DNA of 64,000 nucleotides from NCBI GenBank assembly GCA_037962975.1, contig CM075669.1, forward strand, positions 83,372,001 to 83,436,000, written 5' to 3'. This document shows positions 23,301 to 36,080 of this stretch, piece by piece. The notes under the pieces were generated by a model, which was given only the letters and a program-made list of their open reading frames with translations, ran no database searches and had not been told where the DNA came from. The translations under genes and the position numbers were made by a program. The DNA is from Clitoria ternatea (taxonomy: Eukaryota; Streptophyta; Magnoliopsida; Fabales; Fabaceae). Every line of letters begins with the position of its first letter. The stretch's first letter is position 1.

Positions 23301-25785
23301 TGTAACAACCTCTGTTAACTAGAACAATCTCTTCAACTAGATCATTCTACTTAACTGAGAGGTTACGAGTTTTAGAAAAATATGGAAGTTTTTTTTGTAC
23401 AATAAATTTGGTGGAACAGATGTCTTATATACACTTTAGTCATATACAATACATGGTCATATTCAACATATTGTACATACTGAAAATCAGGGGCACGTAG
23501 GGTCCTATTTAACAGGAAAAGAAAATCAACTAAGGTAATTGTCCTTGATCCAAGAAATGTCTAGTTGTCCCTCAATGCAAAGTCATCACTGATCTCCCCG
23601 ATGTCGAGTGTGTGGTCCAATCAGAGGTCTATAAAAATAACTAAGGGTGAGTCTCTCTTCCATACAATCGGAGGCTTATCATTTCTGACATCCTCCCATA
23701 ACATCTAAACAAGTATTCACACAATCCTTCCTCGTCTCGGGTTCCTAATTTCTCTAAGTTATCTGCCACCATTTAGTCCTACCTTTTCCCCTTCCTTCTT
23801 CTCTCATATTCTATACTAATACTTACAAAATAATTCACATATTCAATAACTATCACAATCACATACAATGTCTTAGAATCATGTAATGCAATGCATGGGT
23901 TCCATTACTTTCAATTAATCTTTTCATTGTTTAACATGAATGCATATGGGCTCAATTCCATCTCATCAATCTCATTCTCTTCATCATCATCAGACTTTGT
24001 CTTGTTCAAGCTGCCCCTGAATACAATGTTTTTGTACTAGAGCGACCGGAGCCCACCAAGTCCCCACATTACAACAAAAGGTATACATGGACTCACATAT
24101 CATCATATTAGAATGGGACTTGGCTCTCCACGGTCCTAGTGATACTGGTATGGGTCGAAGTGCACCAAGATTGCATGGTTTTTCCCGGCATCGGGGCGCT
24201 ACCACCGAGCCATTGGGGGTCCCCTCCCGTTACACTCCCAAGATCCAACCTCAAGGATCGAACCCTCATATCTTTCAGCGTACCCCTCGCTGCTTGCTCT
24301 GGTCCTCATCAATTCATATGCAAATGATTCATGTCTCTTATATATTCTTTCATTTTCCATTATGCTCATCATCGATAAGGTCCCCTCAACAACCACTTTC
24401 ATTCTTAACATCAGGTTTATTTCATACTGTTCTTTAAATTTCTTCTGATCATCCTTTAGAGAAAATAATACTAGCTATGGGTTACTCTAAGTTAATTATA
24501 GTATAATCTTAACACTATTGGGTAGGACTATTCTAGGGGTATGGGTTGTTTCGCTGTGTAAGTGTATACTTAGTTTCTACTGATAGTTGACTAATCGTCT
24601 AATTCATTTACCAACACTATCTTTAGTCATTGTCATTATTTCTCTTTAATACTTATCATAGTATATTCCCTCCAATAATTAAGAATGAAAGAGAAGTTGA
24701 GTATACATATTCATCAATTCTCAGGTACAAACTTACGTTTCAAGGCATCCTCATCTCATCGAATCCATCCATATTTCACGACCATTCTATTTTCACCTAC
24801 CGAGACATATTCTTGCTTTCATTCTTTACTTAACATTTTATTAATGCATCATACAAGATTCATTCCTTTCATCATATATTTCATCAAACTCATATAATTT
24901 ATTATACCAACAAGAACATGTACTCCACATAATCATTCACGTTAATTGATCAAGCATATATCACTCATTCAATGAACATATTCATCAAACATACATTTCA
25001 TCGTGCTTACTCAATCCATCATATTTTATACATGCATTCATATCGCAACCAACAAGTAATTCACATGAGTTAATCAGACAATTCATCCATCAAACAGACA
25101 CATATTACTTTATCTAATTGATCCTATATTATGATTTATTCTCTTAAGACTAATCATAAGACATTATTGTCTTTTATAATCTACCACCTCCACACTTAAG
25201 AAATTCTAATAAATTTGTTTTATATAACAACCATGAGTATCTATAATTCCAGGTATAGTCTTCTGTGTAGTCTCACTATATTTATAAATTACATTTGTAA
25301 GTGTATTCACTAGTGACTTTATATCTAATTGTTATCATATTTAATTAGGTTACTATATCTGTCAATTGTATATTTGTCCCTTTTAAATACTAATCATATA
25401 TAGATTTATTGACGTGCTTATTCTTATTAACTTTGATTAAGTTGTTATTCCTGTCAACTAGATAATTTCTCCCTTTAAATAGACTGATTATATTTAGACT
25501 TTATTAATCCATCTTATAAATTATTACTAGCCTAAGCTTGTCTAGCTCAATCTTCTTATTAGTACCTAGTTATTAATCATATGTATATAAGCTATCCTCT
25601 TACTTCCTAACTTATTTTAATCTAATTTTTTTGAAGGACTAAGTTGTACACTTAATTTTAAATGTACTAAACCCTTATTTCTCCAAGCCTGTTCATTCCT
25701 TAGTTAAATTTATTATTATTCTTAAGTGGTTAATTATCCATAGTCTAAGTCTAATTCCCTTTTTACTTATCCAGTATGTAGTTAC

Positions 25786-25816
<31 letters not shown>

Positions 25817-26479
25817 AATTACCTCTTTTAAACTATATTCTTATTTATTAACTAATTATCTTAGTTATTCTTAAACCCTTTTTGATGCATCTATTTGACT
25901 AATTTTATGTTACTTAATTATAACTCCAAATTTTCCTCTTTCTTTAGTATAATCTAGTTGTTAGCTAAGAACATAGTTATCGTCCTAAACAACTAAATCT
26001 TGAACTTGGCTTAAAACAAACTCTATGTCTTATTATTGAAACTTTAACCTATCAATTATCTATTTGTTCCTTTTAGCCTTTTATACTAAGTTTTGCTTCC
26101 AGGGTATACTTAGTAGTTTATTATTATTGTTATTTATTGAAATCTACTATATCCTCAAAATTCTTAATCCTTATCTTTGTATTTTTATTACCATTCTTGT
26201 GACCCCTAAGTATCTATGTATTTCTTTTATCTCAATTATTTATTCTTGAGTTGTTAGGTCCTATTTATTTTTCAGACATTGAGGGTTATTTTTATATTTA
26301 TTTAGGAAATGTACCGTCTATATTTCGGCTTAAGTAACGTTTATCTTGGAAAGCAATAATGTATTGGATTTTTAAGTGGTAAACAGAATAATAACAATAT
26401 TAAGTGGTGTCATTTTGATTTATAAAAAAAAATGCTGGTAACAAGAATGGTAATTTTTATAATAACAATAATTATTATA

Positions 26480-26645
26480 AAGCAGCAGGCCCAACCATTA
26501 TATTTGATAATATAATTGGCCGAATTTAAATAAGGAAAAATACTAAGAGTGGCGGCAAAGCCGACCATTATACTTTATAATACAAGTAACAAAATTTACT
26601 GAAGGAATTGTTAGGAGCGGCGGCAAAACCGGCCATTATGCTTGA
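26480..26645. repeat. 68-70 bp tandem repeat with CGGCAAAGCCG stem, left of B'
   Basis: Three units in LTR A, marked by ACCATTATA at 26494, 26564 and 26632. The core CGGCAAAGCCG (26553-26563) can form a four-base-pair stem with an AAA loop. The array continues on the other side of LTR B' at 30617-30780. Confidence 0.8.
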
Positions 26646-26654
26646 CAGTATATT

Positions 26655-29600
26655 TGAGACGCCCCAAAAATTGGGGGTAAATTTTTCATGTTTTACGAGT
26701 CATTATTGGATACAGAAATAAAGTAGTGAAGTTTTTAATCAACACCCTGGATCTATGAAAACCTACCTCATCTATGGAGATATGAGAAGGCGAATTAAAA
26801 ATGATTCATGAGAAATTCTCAATTAAGAACAGCGGAAAGATCATTTGAATTGATGGTGTATGATTGGATTTAAAGAGAGTGAATCTCATGAGATTTAATG
26901 ATTCATAATATGTTAAATATACTTGTGAGATGATACAAGAAAAACCTTTGATGCAAAGGAGAACCAAAATAATTAAGGCAAGAACATTTGGAGTAGACAG
27001 GCACCACTCGCCCAAGCGAGTACCACACTCGCTTAAGCGAGTTCACGTGGTCACGCTTGGGCGAGTCACAAAATACGCTTGAGGGAAAGGGAAAATTAGC
27101 ATCAGGGGCCAATCTCGCTTGAGCGAGGTTTGCTCGCTTGAGAAAAATTATCCCAAAAGCACCAGGTCCTCATTTTGCTTAGGCGAGGACTCTCCCGCTT
27201 GAGCGAGAAAGAGACAGAACCTCACTGTCCTCATTTCGCTCGAGCGAGGCCAGGCCCGCCTGAGTGAAATCCTTCTAGAGCCGATTTTTCCCTCACTCGC
27301 TTAAGCAAATCGCCATGCACTGGCCATTTCACTTGAGCGAAAATGGTCCAGTAACTCTCTACCTCACTCTCGCTCGGGCGAGGCCTCTCCCGCCTGAGTG
27401 AATTGTGACTAGTGGCCACACCCCTCTTACAAGAGGATCTCGCTTGAGCGAGTTTTGCAGGAACAACAAAAATATGCATAATTTTACATAACTTAGCATA
27501 CCAAATCTCTTTTTATGCCATTTTAGCCTATACTAATAGATTAGATACATTCCATCATGAATTTAAAAGTATATCCACTTGTTTATACTCATCAAGATCA
27601 ATTCTCATTCATCCAATGCATGACATTCGAATCATTTTCTCTTAAACTTCATAAAATGCTACAAGTTATGAAACACACCATTCATTCATAGAATTTAACA
27701 TCAACAAGCATCATAATTCATTATCATACATCATCTTGGTGATTAATGAAAATCGGCCATACACACCAAGGTCCAATTTTTGTACATGACCCTCAAAATC
27801 ATCAAACTATAATCTAGATGGCAAAATAAGCATACATGTACACTATATGCTATACAAAAATCTAGATTTTGCTGGCCAAGGCGCTTCCTATACACCTATT
27901 TACCTTCTTCATCAAAATTACTTCAAAATATTCACTCCACCCATGAGTGCCCTGCATCACAAGTCTAAAAAGTAGACAACATGGGAGAGTGAGTCATATA
28001 TTCCAAAAGAATGAATATGAATACCATGTGATCATGTGCATATGCTTCAAAACATGTATACTTTGCATACACATATCATTCATCATCGTAGTACTATCAT
28101 TCATATATCACAATCAACATTTGGAATCAAGAAAAGTATATAAGCATACACATAATCAAGTCCTTCCATAAATTGGACTATTACATACCTCATCATATTA
28201 TTCAATTTATTGTTTAGTATTCACATCTTTTATGTTGTCATAATACATTTTCTCATCCTCAACACAACTATCATCATGTCTCATCACCTTTGGCATACTT
28301 CCTTGCTATATGCAAATGCTCTTAAGCTAATACATATGCACAACGGAGTGTTTCAACAATTGCAGATCTGACTGTGGGATCATAAACACCGATTGTGGGA
28401 TTCAAGTATGATCATCTAACCATACCCCTACTACAGTAGTAAAATATGTACACTTATCATCCAATTGCATGCATATCATCAATCTTTTACTAGTACCAAA
28501 CCGCATCGCCCATTAGCAACACCTGGTCATTTTCGCCATGACCGCGGTAACATATATTCATCATATGGTGTTATGGGCCAGCCATGACTCATTTTATGGC
28601 GGCTGTGATCTAGTGGACCACCGGGGTCACCTGCTCCTCAAGAGCTACCCCCACAAGGGTCAGCCACATGTATCTCCCCGTAGTAATACATGGGCGGCTT
28701 CGTGACTTACACACTGAGTCACAGGGGAAAAATAAAATTCGCTCGTGCACCGAGCCACCCTCCCACTGGGTTGGCCGAGGGAACTCCCCTAATGTTCCAA
28801 CATCGGCGGCTATGCAGTATGCCATGGATGCAAATGCTAATCATATGCATTGCTTACTCTATGCATCCTAGTCATGCCTCTCATCAATCATCATTATCAT
28901 CATCACCAACATCACCACAAGGCTTTTAGTAGGTTTATTATCGTTGGTTATTGCCATTGTTTTAGGTTTTTGTGTGGCATTCTCAATAATTCTATTTAAC
29001 ATAATTTAATTCTTTCATCAACCACAATGGCATTCCATCATCAATTTTGAACACCAACCTTCTATTTTCATTCAAGGTATGCTATTTATTCACATTATTC
29101 TTATTCAATCATAAATAATATTCATTCCACACTCATGGTGGATGTAAACCCAACATCATAGTCAAGGCTTGCACTTGCCAAACAATTCAACACCACTATA
29201 TAGCACACCACTTATATTCTAAATGCACAAATGCAAGTTGCCGAACATCATACACAATATTACAATTCATCATACCATTGCAAGCAAGGCAAATATGCAT
29301 ATTGTCACATATGACAATCAAATACTATTCAATTCATGCATTTAGAACATAAAGACTCCTCTCCTACCTCAAGAGAAGAATTCCGATTGGTACGACGTAC
29401 CCGCCTTGTCGCTCGAAATGGATCCTACATTAACATACACATAGAATCAAAATCAATCAACCATTCAAGACACAACTTCAACTCTAATTAACCATTATTA
29501 TATATACAATTTCATAGCATGTACAAGACATGTTATAGACATCATTCCTTCATTTATTAGGCTTTGGGAATTCCTTCCCATCAAGCCTCATTCATTATAT

Positions 29601-30580
29601 TGAAGGTTACAAAATAAACCTTAAGCCCCAACATTCACAACACCTTATTTATCAATATTCACACTCTCAATCTCATATACTTCTTTCTCAAACATATTTT
29701 CCTACTAACATTTACTACTTTCCCCAGTTTATTAAAGTTAGAGTTTTCACCTAGAACCCAACAATATTCATAAAGGCATCATAACTCCTTATCTCCTTCC
29801 AACCATAAATTCATATACCTCATTTATTACCACCAAAGCTTGCATTTATGATAACCCACCTTAGGTTTCTTTACATTTATGGCTCTTCAACAACCCCCAT
29901 TCATATACATTACTCTCCTAAGCCATAAAACTCATAAACATAGCATTAAACCAAAACAAAATAGTGAGAAAGCTTTCCTCACCCCAAAAACGAAAATGGG
30001 TTTAAGTAGGGAAGAGAGCAAATAAAAATGGAGGGGAAGAAGAAAGCTTCAAGCTCCAATGGCTTCCTTCCAAGCTTTCTCAAATGAAAATGGAGGAATG
30101 GAATGGGTTACAACCTTTTGCTAGGGTTTAGGGAGGAAAAGAGATGAAGAGAATAGGAGAAGAAGAAGAAGAAGGTGAATGTTTAGTGTTTTAGAGGAAG
30201 AAGCAATGTGAATTGACAAAGGAGAAGGGGCTGAGTGTTTTAATTTTTGACTCCCCATTAAAATTTATTCGTTTCTCAACAAACAGATCTTTGTTCGGGC
30301 TCAATATTTTATCTAAAAATTACCTCGAATACATATTCAGACTCCTAATAATATTCTTAACAGCCCTGACCAATATCATCTCAATCGGAGATACTTGGTC
30401 CGACACCTATATTTTAATCAGGCTTAATTTCAGCTCATTCGGCTCCAATAAATTATAAGTAGTCCCCAGAAATCTTAATTTAATTATTTCCAATATTTTG
30501 GGACATTAAATAACCCACATATAACTATTTAATAATTATTTCCTTAATCAATCCTTTATTTTAAAATTTAGGGTGTTACA
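26655..30580 (-). mobile_element. Gypsy-type solo LTR B'
   Basis: On the plus strand TGAGACGCCCC to GGGTGTTACA; on the minus strand it starts TGTAACACCC. A CT-rich leader lies near 30140-30200 read on the minus strand. Flanks are ATATT (26650-26654) and ATAAT (30581-30585), a duplication with one change. The boundary is supported independently: the 68-base period of the surrounding repeat is restored exactly if 3926 bp plus five duplicated bases are removed. It carries a CGCTTGAGCGAG array and is homologous to LTR B. No gag or pol, so it is a solo LTR. Confidence 0.88.
27005..27460. repeat. CGCTTGAGCGAG motif array in LTR B'
   Basis: About 17 copies of CTCGCTTGAGCGAG or variants (CGCCTGAGTGA, CGCTCGAGCGAGGC) at intervals of about 20-40 bases, in both orientations. 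The nearly palindromic word is more G+C-rich than the surrounding LTR. Confidence 0.9.
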
Positions 30581-30616
30581 ATAATCACATAATTTAATAA
30601 AGAGAATATTTAAGAG

Positions 30617-30663
30617 CGACGGCAATGCCAGCCATTATGCTCAATAATAATAATAATAATATA

Positions 30664-30715
<52 letters not shown>

Positions 30716-30780
30716 GAGTAATAGTATTGATAATAACAATAATAGTAATTATAAGGCGGCATAGCCGACCATTATATTCA
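30617..30780. repeat. 68-70 bp repeat right of B', with AAT microsatellite
   Basis: Two further units marked by CCATTA at 30631-30637 and 30768-30774, 137 bases apart, i.e. two periods. Between them lies an AAT-type trinucleotide run (about 30641-30715). Confidence 0.75.
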
Positions 30781-31553
30781 TTAGTTAACAAAAATTTAAA
30801 TAAAGACAGGAAGTTATAATTTATAACGATAACGAAAAATTACATAACTTTAGATCTAATTGTCAGATCATAATGAAATTTAAAAGAGTTAGCCTTGGTG
30901 CCAAACGAACATTATGGTAAAATTTAAAATGAGAGGTAACAAAGTGAGACTCCCCTTACCTCATGATGGTTTTCGGTTTTGGAGCTTCTTGGACAAGGGA
31001 AAAGATTAGATTTTTGAGGATCATTTCATGCAACAAAATTAAAATGGAGGGTGGTTTATGTGGAGAATTGATCACGGGTTTGAGGGAAAGAAAAGTAAGA
31101 AGAAGGATTTTTAATGGTTGTTGGTGGTTTGGTGGTATTGGAGGAAAAGGAGAGCTGCCGGAATTATGAATTCAGAATAAAGGAGGAAAGATTCAAGAAT
31201 TGAAGTTTGTGATTTTTGAAAGAGAAGGCAACGTGCATGTAGAAAGTTTGTGATGTAGTGCAAATATATATATAGGCATTATTCATATGTAAGGGAGGTA
31301 GAATTTGTGTCGCTAATTGGAAAAAAATAAATCTGGAGCAGCAACGTGAATATATACATAGGCATATGTATGGTATGGTATGGTTAGTATGGAATGGCAT
31401 ATAACGTGATGGTGATGTTGATTTTGAAGAAAAGAATGAAGAGGTAAGGTCTTAGGAAATGAAATCAGCTTGCTGACTTGAATGGATAAACGTGACTCTG
31501 AAGTGGTTAATGCCTTTATATATGTATGGCTTAGTCATGGCAAGGCATGTGAT

Positions 31554-31555
<2 letters not shown>

Positions 31556-31632
<77 letters not shown>
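31556..31632. repeat. Long AT dinucleotide microsatellite
   Basis: About 38 uninterrupted TA units inside LTR A. The right LTR A copy has a shorter AT run at 61339-61372, but it lies past the homologous point, so the two are not simple counterparts. Confidence 0.95.
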
Positions 31633-31636
<4 letters not shown>

Positions 31637-33570
31637 ACATATTAGTATACATGTGACATCATATAATGGTGTCTCCTTACAAGGCAAGCAGCGTGAGAAT
31701 TTTATAGGAATTAGGCACATCTAATACATGATCTAATCATAGATGTATGTCATGACATAATACCATATCATGATTTCTCCTTGTGGGATAAGAAAATCAA
31801 GCGGTGGTGTGCAGCAAGGAGTATGGACGTGTAACTCAAGTGGAGGGTCAGGTGTTCTGTGGTGGTGACACCTCACCCCCGAGGTGTCGGATGGTGGTGG
31901 TGTTGCCAGAAATTGGTGGCCGAAAAATTAAATTGTTACCCGATGATTTCAGGTGTGTAGGATTTTTAGGAACCGAAAATTAGGGACGTTAAAATTAAAT
32001 ATAGAACAATTCGTGGAAATAGAATCTCAGAAAATGCCCAACATAAAACTTATAGATCTTCTTTTCTCTTTGATTTGATATATCATTTGCGTCGATCCAA
32101 TATCGGTAGCTCAGTTGTGATCGAAACAAGACTGGATGTCCTATTCGCCCCCGAATCAGGTAGGGCTGTAAAGATAAATTTATATAAATTTTTCCTTTGA
32201 GAATTAGGCTTTGTGCCCTGCATGAGACTTGTAGATATCCTCAATACGGATCCATAGTAAAAAGAACGGAGTGATTTAAGCATTGGAAGAGGGTGATACG
32301 CCTATTTTTTTGAAACTAGACAGTGCAGTGACGTGATGAGTAAGGATTGGTAAAGATCCTAAAAACTGTATTAATCTGTAAGGATTTAGCTTTTGAGGTC
32401 TTCATGAAAAATGTAGATAATTGTGATACAGAGATTTTGACACCATGTTTGTGAGAATCGAAGGTCATATGAGAAAGTTATGAATTTTTGAATGAACCAT
32501 GCGCAGAGTAAAAATGTGAATAACATGGTTCTAAGATGTATTTAATAAATCTTTGAATTTGAGCATCACAGAGTAGGAATTTGAGATCGAGACCAGAAAT
32601 AGAGATCGAAGATATCTTCAAAATGAAGTGAACGAGACTAGAATCATTCCAATCAAGCATTGATTGAGAAAGTTAGGCCCGAAATGCCAAGGAAGCGCAG
32701 ATTGGATTTCTAAAGAAGTGAGATAGGTCTTAAATGAGATTGATAGAGTCTGAATCAAGTCTCGAGCTCTTCAGGAAACATTCCTAAAACGTCAGAGCGA
32801 GTCATCAGGGACTGACTATGTTGCCATCGGATACTCCGAGGTATATACAATATCAAACTTAGGCGACATCGAAGGTTATGATTAGCCTAATTCGACCTAA
32901 TCAATTATCCCCGATCCGCTTCAAGGAAACTCTACGGTGACTAACCTCCTTTACGGAGTCATTAGTCTCAGATCAAGTTACTAGAAAAGTTTGACCTCTG
33001 GGCCCCATAGTATAATACCGGGAAAACCCTTAATATTTTATTATTAAAATATTATTTTACATTATAATTTAATTAAAAACTTAATAAAATATTATTTTAA
33101 TATTATATATTCAAATAATTATTAATTATTATTATAATTATATATTTTAATTATATCTTTACTAATTACTCCTAATTAACCAATTAATCTACACATAGTT
33201 TACTTAGAAGAATAATCTAAACAATTTATTGTAATTTAACAAGATAAATTTTTAATTATGAATTAATTAATTATTAACATCTACAATATTTTATTAACAT
33301 TCACAGTCACTCATTTCTTACTCTACTTTATTATTCTCTATCTTTAGTACTCTTTACCTTTCTCCTAAATCTTTATTATCCAACTACACTTTTCTCTTAT
33401 TCATACTTAGCTACTGCTAGTACCTTGAATACTCTTTTCTCTATCATTTCTAACTTCTCAGAGTCACTCTGGATTAGGCTGAAGCCTCAAGTTCCGCTAA
33501 AACACTTATTAGAACACTCTCAGAGATCCTGAGAGTCTAAGCCCTTATTCTAAAAGCTAGCGCTGTTACA

Positions 33571-35951
33571 TTCTGGATGTTTGCCTGGGTGTCCTCCTTG
33601 TTGTTCCCTCTCCTCTGTATGAAAGAGGGCTCTAAGAAACCATAAGTTCCATCAAAACCCAAGTCCACACAAATTTTATGTAGAAACCTAAACAAGTTTA
33701 GACATGGTTAGCGACAAATAACTTGTATAATGAAATAATTGGACCTAAAATGATATACTTACAATTCCCAAATCTAAATGACGGATATGTTTAGCACCGC
33801 CGTCCCCATCATAAACTCGCACAAGTCACTCCGCGTAATGTAAAGCGGTAGTGAACTTGGACAGCCAAACACTAGTGGATGCCAGATACCCCAACAGCGT
33901 CCTCGCCTAGCTCAACCCCGACCTTCCATAGCATATGGATCGGATCATCGACGGGGTCTGGCTTCTTCAATGTCGGGCCTGCTTCCTGTTGAACAGTTAA
34001 AACATTAAGGCTTTATACCATAATTGAATATATAACAAACTCAGTTAGTGTTTCAGGTTTATACCTACGGAGGAGCAACCGACAGGAGTCTGTTAGGCCA
34101 CACAAGGAAGTGTCCCACCGCCTGACCAACGGTCTGCACCTCTAGAGTTGCCACTGACACAGCAGCATCCTCCTCAATGATCTCGACAACAGAGACCCTG
34201 GACATACCATCAGGTAATGACTGATGGTGAACCACAGGGCCTATGTTGGACACCATGCCAGTGGCAATTGGCTCCTCCAACCCATCAATGGTTAAGTCAC
34301 ATTGATGGGTATTCGCAGCCTCGACCCCATCATCGTCAGGGTCAGCTGCAGCGCACGACCCCTTAGTGCTAACCTCCCGTACCTATATATTTACACATCA
34401 AGCAGAAGTTATTCAACAATTAAAGAAATAAATTACAAATAACGAACAATTAAATACTATAAGGAATCCAACATGTGGGTCGACAACTGGTGCAGTAGGC
34501 TCCTAGTGATGGCTGAGTGAGGCCTTTATCTCCTCCTTGAACCGAGCTATCTCTGTGTGTAGCGCCATCATCTACTCCTAGCACTCAGCCTTCACAGCAG
34601 CCACCCTCGACTCAACCCTCTGCTCCATCAACTGCTCGATGTAGGGCGCTGGGTCGGGAGCATTGTAATAGCTCCGGAGGCCTGTGAAATGTGTATGATT
34701 AAACTATAATTGTTTAATAGAAAACAAAATGAAAGGATATAGTAATTCACAAGTTACCGTGACCTTGACCAACAACACGTACCTTTCCTGGGTGCTTTGG
34801 CCTGTCGATGGTGATAGTCAAAATGTCCTGCCTACCATGGGCTACGAAAGAGCCTTGGGTTGACTGCTCAACCAAGAAATCCTGAAACCAAACAAGTTAG
34901 TGTTCAGGGTTTCGTGTTAACCCAAAATCTGAAAACTTTATAAGGCAAATACTTACTATTCGTGAGGCGATCTCCTGAGCTTGTAAGGAAGTGTATTCCC
35001 CACTCTTCTCGACGCTGGCCCGCTTCCATTTTTCATGGTGTGCAGGTGGGGAAGAGGGATCCATAACACTGGTGTCAGGTTAGCTAGCCTGACACTGACT
35101 GGCCTTCTCTTGGGCCATGTGCTCCTCTAATAGTCGGTAACCCCCACGTGACAATCTGTGGGGACAGTCATTCAGCTTCCTGATGCTTTGTGCCTTTGTT
35201 CGTATGGCCTACAACAAGAAAGAAAACGGGTTAGAGTTACATTTAAATTATAAATGATTTAATCATTTAAAAACCAATGTACCATCTACTGGTCGGTCTG
35301 CCTAGATGCAACAAAAGCATCCCAAGTCTCCTAATCTATGAAGGTATATTTCTATCTGGGGAACTGTCCTCGCTCTTCCCTGAATATATACCTACAATTC
35401 ACAGTTAAAATAAGGATTAGTAAAAATTGGTAATACAATTGGTAAACTGTTGATTAAGAATTTAAAGTCCTTACATACCTCCTAGTGAGTGAGGACTTGA
35501 ATGACCTCCATCGGTCAGCAATAATACTGAGGACCTTCCTCCTTAGTGTGTCATGTGCTGGTAACTCCCAAGAGTCCTACAAGTGGGAATTAGTCCGTAT
35601 AAGATAGTTTATTATGAATTACTTGAAATAATACACTAATATAAAACTTAAATGATATCTAACTTACCAGAATATCTGACCAAATATTGTTCTTCATGAC
35701 CTCCTCGACATTATCCCAGTCGGGGATAATAATGGACACCTTCGTGCGAGCCACAACTCCCAAGTAACTACTAAACTTCGCAGCATATGGTCCATGAATT
35801 CTACCAGTGTTGACATCGACGTCAACACACAACCTCTCTCCCCTATGACACCTAAGTGTAATATCCTGCATCCAGGTTCACCTCTACTCTTTCGAGTAGA
35901 GGAATCTGTAGCCTATGAGTTGGACCTAGAATATAGATCCTGGTCAGCCAT
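33571..35951 (-). pseudogene. CACTA second gene, 5' part (plant transposase-type region)
   Basis: Starts with ATG at 35951 on the minus strand (MADQDLYSRSNS, then TAG). After a frame change it has VDVNTGRIHGPYAAKFSSYL and VARTKVSIIIPDWD ending in NNIWSDIL (35659-35871), the pattern of the plant En/Spm transposase family (PF03004-like). Further exons, with likely introns between, contain AQEIASRIDFLVEQSTQG (about 34890-34990) and RPKHPGKVRVVGQGHGLRSY (about 34680-34800). Then come Glu/Val-rich spacer sequence (34065-34330) and GFLEPSFIQRRGN (33600-33650) just before the LTR A insertion. The Ulp1 protease end is at 22530-23300. In the family this product would bind subterminal repeats or act with TNP2; here several in-frame stops show decay. 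Confidence 0.8.
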
Positions 35952-36080
35952 GAGTATCTATCCAAACAAGGAAAAATTGGATGTCAATATATAGTACTTG
36001 TAACATGATTAATACAACGAATAATTAATATAACATTTAATACAATGATTCATATAACATTGAATACAATCAATCATACC

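Larger units (their letters stand above)
23301..33570 (-). mobile_element. Gypsy-type solo LTR A (split by LTR B')
   Basis: On the minus strand it starts TGTAACAGCG at 33570 and ends GGTTGTTACA at 23301. Flanking bases are TTCTA (23296-23300) and TTCTG (33571-33575), a duplication with one change. The Ulp1 coding sense is continuous when the segment is skipped. It is the inverted homologue of 57940-64000: the minus strand of 32050-33570 matches 57940-59340, 30930-31200 matches about 60200-60340, and 23640-24430 matches about 63100-63990. Without B' it is about 6.3 kb, large for an LTR. No gag or pol is present, so it is a solo LTR. Confidence 0.88.

Noticed and set aside
24087..24437. 116-codon plus-strand ORF
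   Set aside because: It lies in LTR A, has no family resemblance and is not kept in the other LTR A copy.
30594..31724. Short ORFs rich in Ile, Asn or Tyr
   Set aside because: They are translations of AAT and AT microsatellites.
31860..33570. A 1.7 kb solo LTR starting TGGTGGTGAC, with TTCTG on both sides
   Set aside because: Homology to the inverted copy at 57940-64000 continues without a break past 31860 to 30590 and on to 23301, so the real LTR is much longer and the left TTCTG is a chance match.
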